Positions 16,676-25,915 of a stretch of DNA of 64,000 nt are shown piece after piece (position 1 is the first letter of the stretch; each line of letters starts with the position of its first letter). The DNA is from Novosphingobium acidiphilum DSM 19966. GTDB lineage: Bacteria > Pseudomonadota > Alphaproteobacteria > Sphingomonadales > Sphingomonadaceae. The position numbers and the translations under genes were made by a program. The stretch is taken from positions 1 to 64,000 of the forward strand of contig NZ_AUBA01000011.1 in NCBI RefSeq assembly GCF_000429005.1. Reading direction: 5' to 3'. The notes under the pieces are model-generated. The model worked only from the letters and a program-made list of their open reading frames with translations. It had not been told where the DNA came from and searched no databases.

Positions 16676-16758
16676 GCTCAAACCCTTTTGAAATCCTGCC
16701 TGGTGCCCGGTGAACTGGGCATTGCCAGCGCGCCTTACACGATTAAGTTAACCGGCGC

Positions 16759-18078
16759 ATGAACCAACCACACAAACATGGCAACGCGCCAGATCGCGAA
16801 TCCGCAACATCGAGCGGACTGGTGCTGCCACCCATTGCCCAAATTCCCGCCGGGTGGACTTTCGCCGCACTCACACTGGGGCTTGGCGGCGGACTGTCAC
16901 TTGCGTTTGCCGCGCCTGCGACAATGCCTGCGGTGCTGGCCGTGGCTGGCCCGGTGGGTGAACTGTGGTTGCGCGCGTTGCAGGCAACCATTGTGCCGCT
17001 CGTTGCGGCGCTGATCTTTACCGGCGTGTTCCAGACCGTGCGCACCGCCAGCGCCGGCGACATGGCGCGGCGCAGTCTGGGTCTGTTCATCGCCGTGCTG
17101 TGCTTTGCCGCATTGGTTGCGCTCAGCGTGCCAACGCTTTTGCTGGCTTTGGTACCGGTGCCCGCCAGCGCAGGCGTGGCCTTGCGCGCCAGCCTGGGCG
17201 GCAGCGTCCCCGCCACGTTGCCCGGTGTGGCAGATTACCTGCGCTCGATTGTGCCGGTCAATGTGATCGATGCGGCCGCCAACGATCATATGCTGCCGCT
17301 GATCCTGTTCATGAGCGTGTTTGCGCTGGCTGCAACCCGGCTGGTGCCGGCGCAGCGCGACACGCTGTCCACGCTGTTTGCCGCGCTGGCAGGGGCGATG
17401 CTGGTGGTGATCGGCTGGGTGCTGGCGCTGGCGCCGATCGGCGTGCTGGCGCTCAGCCTGACGGTTGCGGCCAAAAGCGGGCCCGCGGCGGTCGGGGCAT
17501 TGGCACACTACATCGTGATCGTCACCGCATCGGGCACCGTCGTCTGGCTGGCAGCCTATCCGTTTGCCGCACTGGTTGCGCGTCAGCCGTTGGGGCGTTT
17601 TGCGCGCGCCATGCTGCCGGTGCAGGTGTTTGCGCTATCGACCCAGTCTTCGCTTGCCTCGCTGCCCGCCATGCTGGGCGCGTGCGAACGGCTGGGGGTG
17701 CGCGCCTTGACCGCCGAATTCGTGATGCCGCTGGCAGTCGCGCTGTTTCGCGCGACCAGCCCGGCCATGAATCTGGGCGTCGTCGTCTATGTCGCGCACT
17801 GGTACGGGGTGCCCCTGACGGCGGGCACCTGCGCCTCGGGTTTTGTCATGGCGATCCTGGTATCGCTCAGTTCGGTCAGCCTGCCGGGCACGATCAGCTA
17901 TATCGCTTCGGTCGGTCCGATTGCGCTGGCGATGGGTGTGCCGGTCGCGCCACTGGCGCTGCTGGTCGCGGTCGAAGTGGTGCCCGACCTGATGCGTACT
18001 TTGGGCAACGTCACGTTTGACGTAGCGGTTGCCGCCGCCGTGGATCGCGGTTCGCCCGATCCGGACGAACCGCGATAG
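16759..18078 (+). CDS. dicarboxylate/amino acid:cation symporter (DAACS family)
   Basis: 439 residues with eight to nine membrane helices. The serine-rich re-entrant loop STQSSLASLPAML (the GltP/DctA signature) is near residue 295, and MPLAVALFRATSPAMNLGV follows as the second motif. Family members import glutamate, aspartate or C4-dicarboxylates with H+ or Na+. Substrate is not predictable here. Convergent with sodB; a strong hairpin is built into the last codons. Confidence 0.85.
   Translation: MNQPHKHGNAPDRESATSSGLVLPPIAQIPAGWTFAALTLGLGGGLSLAFAAPATMPAVLAVAGPVGELWLRALQATIVPLVAALIFTGVFQTVRTASAGDMARRSLGLFIAVLCFAALVALSVPTLLLALVPVPASAGVALRASLGGSVPATLPGVADYLRSIVPVNVIDAAANDHMLPLILFMSVFALAATRLVPAQRDTLSTLFAALAGAMLVVIGWVLALAPIGVLALSLTVAAKSGPAAVGALAHYIVIVTASGTVVWLAAYPFAALVARQPLGRFARAMLPVQVFALSTQSSLASLPAMLGACERLGVRALTAEFVMPLAVALFRATSPAMNLGVVVYVAHWYGVPLTAGTCASGFVMAILVSLSSVSLPGTISYIASVGPIALAMGVPVAPLALLVAVEVVPDLMRTLGNVTFDVAVAAAVDRGSPDPDEPR
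18044..18076. terminator. hairpin overlapping the symporter stop
   Basis: Perfect 11-bp inverted repeat ATCGCGGTTCG/CGAACCGCGAT with an 11-nt loop, formed by the final codons of the symporter gene and ending at its stop codon. It sits between convergent genes and lacks a T tract. It could act as a barrier or as an RNA-stabilising 3' end. Confidence 0.4.
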
Positions 18079-18090
18079 TACAAGGGCGCG

Positions 18091-18708
18091 TTACGTCGCT
18101 GGATAGGCCCAGACACTGTCACGAGCCCAATTCTCGGCGGCAAAGGCCCAGTTGAGGTGCCCGGCGACAATCTGCTTCAGGTAGTCCGGGCGCACATTCT
18201 TGTGGTCAAGGTAATAGGCGTGTTCCCACAAGTCGATGACCAGCAAGGGAATACCTGACAGGTCGGCATAGCTGGCCGCATCATGCGTCTGTTCGACCAG
18301 CAGCTTGCCATCGCGGGCCACCAGCCAGACCCAGCCGCTGGCGAAATGGGCGGTACCCTGGGACACCAGTTCGGCCTTCAGCGCGTCGAGCGAGCCAAAG
18401 GCAGCATCGATGGCCGCGGCCAGATCGCCTTCGGGTGCCTGCGTTTCCGGGCTGAGGCTGTGCCAGTAAAACCCGTGGTTCCAGGTCTGCGCACTGTTGT
18501 TGAACAGCCCCTTGTTGCCCGCGGCCTGGGCGGCGGCGATCACCTGTTCAAGGCTTTTGCCGGCAAGATCGGTGCCCTCGACCGCGGTGTTGGTGCGATC
18601 GACATAGGTCTTGTGATGCTTGCCGTGATGGGTTTGCAAGGTGATTGCCGAAATCACCGGCGCCAGCGCGTCTTCGGCATAAGGAAGCGGGGAAAGTATG
18701 ATGGTCAT
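18091..18708 (-). CDS. sodB: superoxide dismutase (Fe or Mn type)
   Basis: 205 residues from the ATG at 18708 with GGAG upstream; the longer open frame upstream is not coding-like. Metal ligands: His27 in LQTHHGKHH, His of WNHGFYW, then Asp and His in VIDLWEHAYYLD. The LFNNSAQTWNHGFYW segment is the sodB form. It dismutates superoxide in the cytoplasm. Iron is favoured by the alphaproteobacterial sequence type but cannot be proved by eye. Confidence 0.93.
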   Translation of the reverse strand: MTIILSPLPYAEDALAPVISAITLQTHHGKHHKTYVDRTNTAVEGTDLAGKSLEQVIAAAQAAGNKGLFNNSAQTWNHGFYWHSLSPETQAPEGDLAAAIDAAFGSLDALKAELVSQGTAHFASGWVWLVARDGKLLVEQTHDAASYADLSGIPLLVIDLWEHAYYLDHKNVRPDYLKQIVAGHLNWAFAAENWARDSVWAYPAT

Positions 18709-19038
18709 GGTCTGCTCCGTGGGGGGGTCACGTGATCCGGAAGCATCGCCCGGGCGCCAATTGGCCAAGGGTGCGATCCGGCGCAGCGCATATGGGTATT
18801 CGAGACCAGATTTTCCAGATGAAACAAAATCATAAGACTTGTTTTCGGCGCTGATACGACAGTCCTTTGGGCAGTTGACGCACCCGATGACAGTGCTCGC
18901 GCAAGGCAAAAACACAAGATTCCGGTTGCAGAGTGCCGCCAAACGACGCAAAAATACGACGAAGCGGGTTCTGCGACGAACCTGTCTGCGAATTGGTCGC
19001 ACAAGGCGCGCCCTTCAGGCCGCGTCGAAGGGGGAAAA
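18709..19038. other. divergent intergenic region sodB / PuuD-like gene
   Basis: 330 nt without a credible gene. It must contain the promoters of both flanking genes. On the sodB strand TATGAT near 18830 is a possible -10 element, without a convincing -35. The minus-strand frame continuous with sodB has no codon pattern or motif. Confidence 0.5.
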
Positions 19039-19629
19039 ATGGCGAAGTTCTTTGGAAACCTCAATCTCGTGGTGGCTGTGGGCGTTGTGCTCGCATTGGC
19101 AATCATGCTCGGCCTCGATGCCGAATCCTTCGGCGGCACAGCTGCCTGCATCAAGATGACCTTTGTGTGGCTGCACGTGTTCTTCGGCATCCTGTGGATC
19201 GGGCTGCTCTACTATCTCAACTTCGTGCAAGTGCCGACAATGCCGAAGATTCCGGCCGAACAGAAAGGCGCAATCACCGGCCACATCGCGCCCAAAGTGT
19301 TCTGGTATTTCCGGTATGCCGCACTCCTGACGGTGATCACCGGGCTGATCGTCGCCTGGAATGGCGGCTTTCTGGTGCTGGCGCTGGCGTTGCAGACCCC
19401 GGGCAAGGTCCGCCTGATCGGCGTCGGCATGTGGCTGGCACTCATCATGGCCTTCAACGTGTGGTTCATCATCTGGCCCGCGCAGAAGAAGATCCTGGGC
19501 ATCATCGAAGCCACCGCCGAAGAAAAGGCCGCAGCCGCACCACGCGCGCTGTTCGCCAGCCGCACCAACCTGCTGCTGTCGATCGGCATGCTTTACGCGA
19601 TGTCGGCCGCAAACGCGCTGGTCGCCTGA
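19039..19629 (+). CDS. PuuD-type (urate oxidase N-terminal domain) membrane protein
   Basis: 196 residues with four to five membrane helices. Contains FVWLHVFFGILWIGLLYYLN, histidine in a helix, and WYFRYAALLTVITGL, the pattern of the DUF989/PuuD family. PuuD proper carries a C-terminal cytochrome c domain and hydroxylates urate; this short protein lacks it, so urate oxidation should not be assumed. It may bind haem. AAGGGGG lies upstream of the ATG, and a strong terminator follows. Confidence 0.7.
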   Translation: MAKFFGNLNLVVAVGVVLALAIMLGLDAESFGGTAACIKMTFVWLHVFFGILWIGLLYYLNFVQVPTMPKIPAEQKGAITGHIAPKVFWYFRYAALLTVITGLIVAWNGGFLVLALALQTPGKVRLIGVGMWLALIMAFNVWFIIWPAQKKILGIIEATAEEKAAAAPRALFASRTNLLLSIGMLYAMSAANALVA

Positions 19630-19652
19630 TCACGCAACCTTTGCAACGCAAC

Positions 19653-19694
19653 GATGCGCGGCGCTCCGGGTGGGAGCGCCGCGCATCTTTTTTT
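19653..19694 (+). terminator. strong intrinsic terminator
   Basis: Perfect 15-bp stem GATGCGCGGCGCTCC/GGAGCGCCGCGCATC, 5-nt loop, then seven T residues. It ends 2 nt before the convergent AI-2E transporter stop and may serve both strands. Confidence 0.92.
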
Positions 19695-19695
19695 A

Positions 19696-20907
19696 TCAGG
19701 GTTGCGCGTCGTCGTCTGCCACTTCGCGCAGACGCCCGGGCTCAAACAGCGATTCGCCAAACAGAAATCCGACCAGATTGGGCCGCCCCAGATGGTCCAC
19801 GAGTGCCGACAGGGTCAGCAGGATCGGCACCGATAGCAAGGCGCCCAGCACACCCCAGACCCAGGTGAAAAAGCTGAACGAGATCAGGATCGACACCGGA
19901 TTGAGCGTGAACCTTGCGCCAAGAATGGTCGGCGTCACCAGATTGGCCTCGACCGCATGGAGCGCCAGAAACGACAGCGCCGGGATCAGGCCGACCGGCA
20001 CCGTGCTGGCCGTGCCAAGGCCCACCAGCGCAAGCAGGCCGACCATCGTCAACGGCCCCATGTAGGGCAGAAAATTCAGCACGAAGGCCAGGCCACCCCA
20101 CATCACCGGCGCGGTAAACCCGTAATAGCGCGCCCCGGCATAGACGATCAGGCCAATCCCGGCGTTGATCTGCGCCACCGTCAGGATGTAGCTTGCCACC
20201 CGGTCCTGCACATCGCGCATGACCCGGGCAATCCGCACCGACGAGGTAAAATTGGCACGTTCGACCAGCAGACGCCGCCGCATGCGGATGCGCGATTCGA
20301 TCATGAAAAACGTCATCAGGATCGTCAGCAGCGTTTCCAGCAGCACGCTCGGGGTTGCCAGCGCCAGCTGTTCGATCACCGATGGTTCGGCCAGCGCCAC
20401 GACCCGTGTCTGTTGCCCCGCCAGCGGACCGCTCAGCCGATTGATCTGACGGTTGAACTCACCAATCCATGCAAAGTTTTCGCGCAATTGGGCAAAGCGG
20501 CGGGCGATTTCGCGCGCCATCGCCGGAACCTGATCGACCATATCGAACGCCGGTTGCAGGATCACCGCAAGGGCAACGATGATGATCCCGATCATCACCA
20601 GGATCGCCATGAACGAGGCCAGCGTATTTGGGATGCCGATCCGGGTCAGCCGGTCGGCCAGCGGCGACAGCACGATCGACAGCACCAGCGCGGTCACCGG
20701 CGGTTGTACCACCACGGCCCCCAGCGTCAGAATGAATGGCAGTGCCAGCACCAGCCCCGCCATGAGCAACAGCACGATCATCGACTGCAGACGCACCTGC
20801 TGGCGGCGCAGAACCTCATCGGCAATCGCGCCCGGCGGGCTGTCGATACCGGCAGGCGGAAACGGGGCGTCGGGAACGGGCGAAGGCATGGCAGCGGGGG
20901 CAGTCAT
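19696..20907 (-). CDS. AI-2E family transporter (PerM/YdgG-like)
   Basis: 403 residues with about eight membrane helices: pairs near 38-95, a soluble helical stretch near 110-180, then further helices. The family C-terminal motif appears as TPTILGARFTLNPVSILIS. These proteins were named for autoinducer-2 export, but many act as Na+/H+ antiporters or have unknown cargo. Start ATG at 20907; the N-terminus is Pro/Ala-rich. Single gene between terminators. Confidence 0.85.
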   Translation of the reverse strand: MTAPAAMPSPVPDAPFPPAGIDSPPGAIADEVLRRQQVRLQSMIVLLLMAGLVLALPFILTLGAVVVQPPVTALVLSIVLSPLADRLTRIGIPNTLASFMAILVMIGIIIVALAVILQPAFDMVDQVPAMAREIARRFAQLRENFAWIGEFNRQINRLSGPLAGQQTRVVALAEPSVIEQLALATPSVLLETLLTILMTFFMIESRIRMRRRLLVERANFTSSVRIARVMRDVQDRVASYILTVAQINAGIGLIVYAGARYYGFTAPVMWGGLAFVLNFLPYMGPLTMVGLLALVGLGTASTVPVGLIPALSFLALHAVEANLVTPTILGARFTLNPVSILISFSFFTWVWGVLGALLSVPILLTLSALVDHLGRPNLVGFLFGESLFEPGRLREVADDDAQP

Positions 20908-21008
20908 GCCCCGCTATTTGCGCCTTGTGCGTGGGGGGATCAAGGGCGCTTTGGATTAAGTACCACCCACCGCGCCGCACCCCCGGCGCGTTTCTCGATG
21001 CAATACCC

Positions 21009-22034
21009 TTATCCCTTTTTCAGATGTCTCCGGCCCAGCAGTTCGGCAATCTGCACGGCGTTCAGCGCAGCGCCCTTGCGCAAATTGTCCGATACACACC
21101 ACAGCGACAGGCCGTTTTCGACGGTCGAATCCTCGCGCACGCGGCTGACAAAGGTGGCGTAATCGCCCACACATTCAACCGGCGTCACGTATCCGCCGTC
21201 CTCACGCTTGTCGATCAGCATCACCCCGGGCGCTTCGCGCAGGATATCCTGCGCTTCGTCGGCGCCGATTTCCTCGAAAAATTCGATGTTCACCGCTTCG
21301 GAATGGCCGACAAACACCGGCACGCGCACGCAGGTGGCGACAACCTTGATCTTCGGATCGAGGATCTTCTTGGTTTCGACCACCATTTTCCATTCTTCCT
21401 TGGTCGATCCATCGTCGAGGAAGACATCGATATGCGGGATCACGTTGAACGCGATCTGCTTGGTGAACTTCTTGGGATCGACCTGATCGCCCACGAAAAT
21501 GCCGCGGCTCTGTTCGAACAGCTCGTCCATGCCTTCCTTGCCGGCGCCCGACACCGACTGATAGGTCGCGACCACCACGCGCTTGATCCGCGCGCGGTCG
21601 TGCAGCGGTTTCAACGCAACCACCAGTTGCGCGGTCGAACAGTTGGGATTGGCGATGATGTTGCGCGCCTTGTACCCGTCAATCGCATCGGGATTCACTT
21701 CGGGCACGATCAACGGCACATCGGGATCCATCCGGTACAGCGACGAATTGTCGATCACCACACAGCCGGCCGCGGCTGCGCGCGGGGCGTGCAGCTTGGT
21801 CGGGCCAGAGCCTGCCGCAAACAACGCCATGTCCCAGCCGGTGAAATCGAAGTGTTCGACATTCTGGACCTTGAGCATCTGCCCGGTCTCGCCGAATTCG
21901 ATTTCGGTGCCTTGCGACCGCGATGAGGCGAGCGCTGCCACTTCGTCGATCGGAAACGACCGCTCAGCCAGAATGTTGAGCATTTCGCGGCCGACATTGC
22001 CCGTGGCCCCTACGACCGCAATCCGATAACCCAT
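21009..22034 (-). CDS. asd: aspartate-semialdehyde dehydrogenase
   Basis: 341 residues. NADP-binding GATGNVG at 9-15, catalytic Cys132 in NPNCSTAQ, and the downstream substrate residues in GHSEAVNIEF. It reduces beta-aspartyl phosphate to aspartate semialdehyde, the branch point to lysine/diaminopimelate, methionine and threonine. dapF, which acts later in the diaminopimelate branch, is at 32.8 kb. The dipeptidyl peptidase gene follows upstream on the same strand, 23 nt away. Confidence 0.96.
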   Translation of the reverse strand: MGYRIAVVGATGNVGREMLNILAERSFPIDEVAALASSRSQGTEIEFGETGQMLKVQNVEHFDFTGWDMALFAAGSGPTKLHAPRAAAAGCVVIDNSSLYRMDPDVPLIVPEVNPDAIDGYKARNIIANPNCSTAQLVVALKPLHDRARIKRVVVATYQSVSGAGKEGMDELFEQSRGIFVGDQVDPKKFTKQIAFNVIPHIDVFLDDGSTKEEWKMVVETKKILDPKIKVVATCVRVPVFVGHSEAVNIEFFEEIGADEAQDILREAPGVMLIDKREDGGYVTPVECVGDYATFVSRVREDSTVENGLSLWCVSDNLRKGAALNAVQIAELLGRRHLKKG

Positions 22035-22057
22035 TGTTGGTACTCCAAGTGATCCGC

Positions 22058-24319
22058 TTATTTCCCGCCTGCGGCGACGCCGTGGCGGTTCAGGAAATCG
22101 AACACCGCATTATACAGGTGCACGCTGATCTTCTGCCCGCCGATACCATGGGTCTGCCCCGGGTACAGCATCATCTCGAACGGTACCGCATGCGCCTGCA
22201 GGCTGGCCACCAGTGCGGTGGTGTTGTCGAGCACGACATTGTCGTCGGCCATGCCGTGGATCACCAGCAACGGGTCGGCAATTCTGGGCGCCTCGATCAG
22301 GGCTCCGGCGCGGTCATAGACACCGCCCGGCGCCTTGGGATCACCAAGATATCGCTCGGTATAGGCCGTGTCATACAGTTCCCAGCGCGTGACCGGGGCC
22401 ACCGCAATACCCGCCGCCCATTCGCCGGGATGCTGTTCGAGCATCTTGAGCGTCATATAGCCACCATACGACCAGCCGAACGTGGCGATCCGCGCCGGAT
22501 CGATGAACGGTTGCGCTTTCAGCCAGCGGGTCCCGGCCAGCTGGTCTTCCACTTCGACCGAGCCCATCGCGCGCCAGATCGGGCTTTCAAACGCCACCCC
22601 GCGATTGGCCGAGCCGCGGTTGTCGATGGCAAACCAGACATAGCCCTTGGCCACAACTGCTTGCGCCAGCGCGCCCTGCCAGCCGCGCCGCACGACTTGC
22701 GCGCTGGGGCCGCCATAGTGATACGTGAACACCGGATAGCGTTTGCCCGGCTCCAGCGGCGGGGTGATCATCACCCAGTGTAAGTCGGTCCCGTCCGGGC
22801 CCTTGATCGTGCCGAACTGCGCCGGACGATGGCTGGCGAGATAGGGCGCGTAGGGATGCGCGCCTTCTACCCGGTTTTCCTCAATCCATGCGAGATGCTT
22901 GCCCGTGGCATCGGCAAGATAGGACTGCGTCGGCTGCATATCGCCGCTGCGGGTCACGATCAAAGCCTGGCCTTTGGCATCGGCGCTGGCGTGGTTGTCA
23001 TAGGCGGGATCGCCCAATGGCGTCAGCGTGTCGGGATGCGCAAGATCCAGCGCATAGATCTGGCTCGACAGCACATCGTCGCGATTGCCGGTCAGGATCA
23101 CGCGCCCGGCCTTTTCATCCACCGCGACCAGCGCCGACACTTCCCAATTGCCGCGCGTCAACTGCTGCCACTGGCCATCGCGGACGTGGTAAAGATGCCC
23201 GTGCCCGTCGCGCTCTGACCACCAGATCAGGCTGCCATCGGCGAGGAAACGATAGGCGTCCGATAGATTGATCCAGCTTTTGGCTGCGGCCGTTTCGGTG
23301 AACAGCACGTGGCTGGCCCCGGTCGCGGGATCCACCGCCAGCATGTCGAGACGGTCCTGCGCACGGTTCAACCGCTGCACATACAAAGTCTTGCCATCGT
23401 GGGCCCAGTCAACGCGGGCGAGGTAGATATCCTTGTCCGGCCCCAGATCGACCGCGACGCGTGATTCGCCATCGGCCGTCACGATCGACAGCGAGACAAC
23501 CGCATTGGCGGTGCCTGCGCCTGGATAGCGTTGCTGGGTCACGCTGGTTGCGCCTGCGCCGATCGCCGCGCGCGTCACCATGCCGACACCGCTTTCGTCA
23601 AAGCGTTCGACCGCCAGCCGCGTTTCGTCGGGCGCCCACCAATATCCCGCAAAGCGGTGCAGTTCTTCCTGCGCGATGAATTCGGCTTCACCCCAATGCA
23701 CATCGGCATTGGCTTCAACCGGGGTTACAGCCTCTGCCGCGCCGCCAATCGCCGCCACCCACAGGCGGCGATCGCGCACGAACGCGATATGCCCGCCTTT
23801 GGGACCAAGTGAAGGATTGAGCACTTCGGCACCTAGCGCTGCGGCGATAGCGTCCACTTTGCCCGCATTGGCGCCAGCCACATGGGCAACAAACAGTTGC
23901 CCATCGACCGGCACCAGCACGCTTTGCGAATCCGCTGCCCAGTCGTAGTTGACAATGCCTTTCAGCCCGCCAATACGCTGCCGCTCGCGATTCATCTTCT
24001 CGGTCTGCGACAGCTCGTGGCCCGAGGCCAGCTTGGCCGAATCGACCAGCATGCGCCATTTGCCGGTGTGGCGGTCAAACCCCCACAGGTCATAGCGTTC
24101 GCGATCGTCGGCGCGGTTGCGCAGCACCGTCAGAAACCGGCCATCGGGCGACAGGTGTACCCCGCGCGGGGCTGCACCGGCAATTCCCGGGCTGGCAAAG
24201 ACGCGGTCCAGTGTCAGCGTGGTCGAGGATTTGGGCTGAGTCACGGGAGTCTCCTGGGCGGCGGCAGACAGACTGCCAAACAGGGCGGCGGCGATGATCG
24301 GCAATAGGGCAAAGCGCAT
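22058..24319 (-). CDS. S9B dipeptidyl peptidase IV-like serine peptidase
   Basis: 753 residues. Signal peptide 1-21 (ALLPIIAAALFGSLSAAAQ), then a beta-propeller to about 470 including FIAQEELHRFAGYWW, the double-Glu motif that holds the substrate amino terminus in DPP-IV. The alpha/beta hydrolase domain has Ser617 in GWSYGGYM, Asp692 in GMADDN and His724 in GQTHGI. It removes Xaa-Pro or Xaa-Ala dipeptides in the periplasm or outside. Start is MRFALLP at 24319; the open frame extends further but through the rplS terminator. Confidence 0.92.
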   Translation of the reverse strand: MRFALLPIIAAALFGSLSAAAQETPVTQPKSSTTLTLDRVFASPGIAGAAPRGVHLSPDGRFLTVLRNRADDRERYDLWGFDRHTGKWRMLVDSAKLASGHELSQTEKMNRERQRIGGLKGIVNYDWAADSQSVLVPVDGQLFVAHVAGANAGKVDAIAAALGAEVLNPSLGPKGGHIAFVRDRRLWVAAIGGAAEAVTPVEANADVHWGEAEFIAQEELHRFAGYWWAPDETRLAVERFDESGVGMVTRAAIGAGATSVTQQRYPGAGTANAVVSLSIVTADGESRVAVDLGPDKDIYLARVDWAHDGKTLYVQRLNRAQDRLDMLAVDPATGASHVLFTETAAAKSWINLSDAYRFLADGSLIWWSERDGHGHLYHVRDGQWQQLTRGNWEVSALVAVDEKAGRVILTGNRDDVLSSQIYALDLAHPDTLTPLGDPAYDNHASADAKGQALIVTRSGDMQPTQSYLADATGKHLAWIEENRVEGAHPYAPYLASHRPAQFGTIKGPDGTDLHWVMITPPLEPGKRYPVFTYHYGGPSAQVVRRGWQGALAQAVVAKGYVWFAIDNRGSANRGVAFESPIWRAMGSVEVEDQLAGTRWLKAQPFIDPARIATFGWSYGGYMTLKMLEQHPGEWAAGIAVAPVTRWELYDTAYTERYLGDPKAPGGVYDRAGALIEAPRIADPLLVIHGMADDNVVLDNTTALVASLQAHAVPFEMMLYPGQTHGIGGQKISVHLYNAVFDFLNRHGVAAGGK

Positions 24320-24352
24320 CAGGCACTCGCGGCTGGAATGTTGGCAGACAAG

Positions 24353-24388
24353 AAAAAGGCGTCCCGGCGGATGGCCGGGACGCCTTTT
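24353..24388 (-). terminator. intrinsic terminator after rplS
   Basis: Perfect 15-bp stem AAAAGGCGTCCCGGC/GCCGGGACGCCTTTT with a 5-nt loop and a T run on the minus strand (also on the plus strand). It separates rplS from the peptidase gene and probably ends the vapBC-trmD-rplS transcript. Confidence 0.92.
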
Positions 24389-24423
24389 CACGAATGGTTC
24401 GTGTCAGGGCAAGGGTTGATTGA

Positions 24424-24804
24424 TCAACCTTCGCTGCCCGGACGCACATCGCGACGTTCGGCGATACGCGCCGATTTGCCGCGACGACCGCGCAGATAAT
24501 ACAGCTTGGCGCGACGCACGACACCGCGACGCACGACTGTGATCGAATCGATGTTGGGCGAATAGAGCGGGAACACGCGTTCCACGCCTTCACCGAACGA
24601 AATCTTGCGAACGGTGAAGTTCGAGCCGAGGCCCCGGTTCGACCGCGCGATCACCACGCCTTCATAGGCCTGGACGCGGGTGCGTTCACCTTCGACAACG
24701 CGCACGCCCACGCGCACGGTATCGCCCGCACGGAAAGCGGGAATTTCCTTCTTTGCCTTGAATTCGGCAATGGCTTCAGCTTCAAGCTGCTGAATCAGGT
24801 TCAT
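24424..24804 (-). CDS. rplS: 50S ribosomal protein L19
   Basis: 126 residues. Hallmarks are FRAGDTVRVGVRVVEGERTR near 25-44, the QAYEGVVIARSNRG segment, and YLRGRRGKSARIAE near the end. L19 sits at the subunit interface. The ATG overlaps the trmD stop by 4 nt. The longer open frame upstream lies inside trmD. Confidence 0.97.
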   Translation of the reverse strand: MNLIQQLEAEAIAEFKAKKEIPAFRAGDTVRVGVRVVEGERTRVQAYEGVVIARSNRGLGSNFTVRKISFGEGVERVFPLYSPNIDSITVVRRGVVRRAKLYYLRGRRGKSARIAERRDVRPGSEG

Positions 24805-25547
24805 TTTTCTCGTCCGTCGCTCTCGCGCTGCGCACCAGAGGCAGACTGGACCCGAACGCCGGCGTGGCGTTCCCAAAGGTCCGGCCTGCGTAGCCGGGTG
24901 TGATCATCCGACATGGCTTTACGCCATGCGGCGATCTTCGCATGATCCCCCGATCGCAGCACTTCAGGGATCGTGCGCCCTTCCCATTCAATAGGTCGGG
25001 TATAGTGGGGGTATTCGAGAAGGCCGTTTTCAAACGACTCCTCGTGCCCACTGGAAGCCGCGCCCATTACGCCGGGAAGCAGCCGAATGCAAGCATCGAG
25101 CAGCAGCAGCGCGGCACATTCCCCGCCCGACAGCACGACATCGCCCACCGCGATCTCTTCCACATCGCGCCCGGCAAAGATCCTTTCGTCAAACCCTTCG
25201 AACCGGCCGCACAAAACCGTGACCCCGGGCCCTTCTGCCAGTTCCCGCACACGCGCCTGTGTCAGGGGTTTGCCACGCGGCGTCATCGCCACGACCGGTG
25301 CGTCCGGATGGAGCGCGCGGGCATGATCGATCGCACGGGCGAGCACGTCTACTTTCAGCACCATCCCTGCCCCGCCGCCCGCGGGCGTGTCATCAACCGT
25401 GCGGTGCTTGTCGCCCGCAAAGTCGCGGATCTGAACGGTATCGAGCGACCATGTCCCCTCGGCCAGTGCACGGCCCGCAAGGCTGTGCCCCAGTGGCCCG
25501 GGGAACATGTCGGGATAGAGCGTAAGGATGGTGGCGGCGAAGGTCAT
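24801..25547 (-). CDS. trmD: tRNA (guanine-37-N1)-methyltransferase
   Basis: 248 residues with the trefoil-knot SPOUT fold: LYPDMFPGPLG at the N-terminus, RTVDDTPAGGGAGMVLK, LCGRFEGFDERI and DVVLSGGECAALLLLDA (AdoMet knot), and SSGHEESFENGLLEYPHYTR for tRNA binding. It makes m1G37, which prevents +1 frameshifting, and is essential in most bacteria. Its ATG overlaps the stop of a small membrane gene by 4 nt, not rimM as is usual. Confidence 0.97.
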   Translation of the reverse strand: MTFAATILTLYPDMFPGPLGHSLAGRALAEGTWSLDTVQIRDFAGDKHRTVDDTPAGGGAGMVLKVDVLARAIDHARALHPDAPVVAMTPRGKPLTQARVRELAEGPGVTVLCGRFEGFDERIFAGRDVEEIAVGDVVLSGGECAALLLLDACIRLLPGVMGAASSGHEESFENGLLEYPHYTRPIEWEGRTIPEVLRSGDHAKIAAWRKAMSDDHTRLRRPDLWERHAGVRVQSASGAQRESDGREK

Positions 25548-25915
25548 TGAAAAATATCACCCATGTCCACCCGGCCAAACCGTTTCATACAAAACAGGAT
25601 TAGTGCGCTTAGAAACACCCCAACAAAAAATGCAATGCCGCTCAATTCAAACAAAATTTGCGCCAACTCTACTCCTGTAACGCAGGCTTGGTTCTGTCCG
25701 CACCCGTCAATCGCTTTGAAATCTGCCTCAACTTCAAAAAATATCGCAGAGCTAAGAAAAAAAACTGGAACAGGGGAGCTGCTCACCAGCGAAATCAGCT
25801 TTCTGTTCCAACCCGGATTGCGATGAACGATCCATCTCGCGATTAGCGGTGCGGGCAAAAGCAGAAGTGCGGCTGTGAGGACAAATAGGGCATAAAGTGC
25901 AAATTCCTCCGCCAT
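25544..25915 (-). CDS. small membrane protein of unknown function between vapC and trmD
   Basis: 123 residues with predicted helices at about 5-28, 40-60 and 85-110. A soluble loop between the last two has two cysteines (GCGQNQAC) that could form a disulfide. I do not recognise a family. Base composition is plainly richer in A and T than the neighbours, suggesting transfer. It starts on the last base of the vapC stop (TGATG) and its own stop overlaps the trmD ATG, so it is the physical link that couples the toxin-antitoxin genes to trmD. Confidence 0.7.
   Translation of the reverse strand: MAEEFALYALFVLTAALLLLPAPLIARWIVHRNPGWNRKLISLVSSSPVPVFFLSSAIFFEVEADFKAIDGCGQNQACVTGVELAQILFELSGIAFFVGVFLSALILFCMKRFGRVDMGDIFQ

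Noticed and set aside
20970..20996. GC-rich hairpin downstream of asd as a terminator
   Set aside because: Short stem and no T tract on the asd strand.
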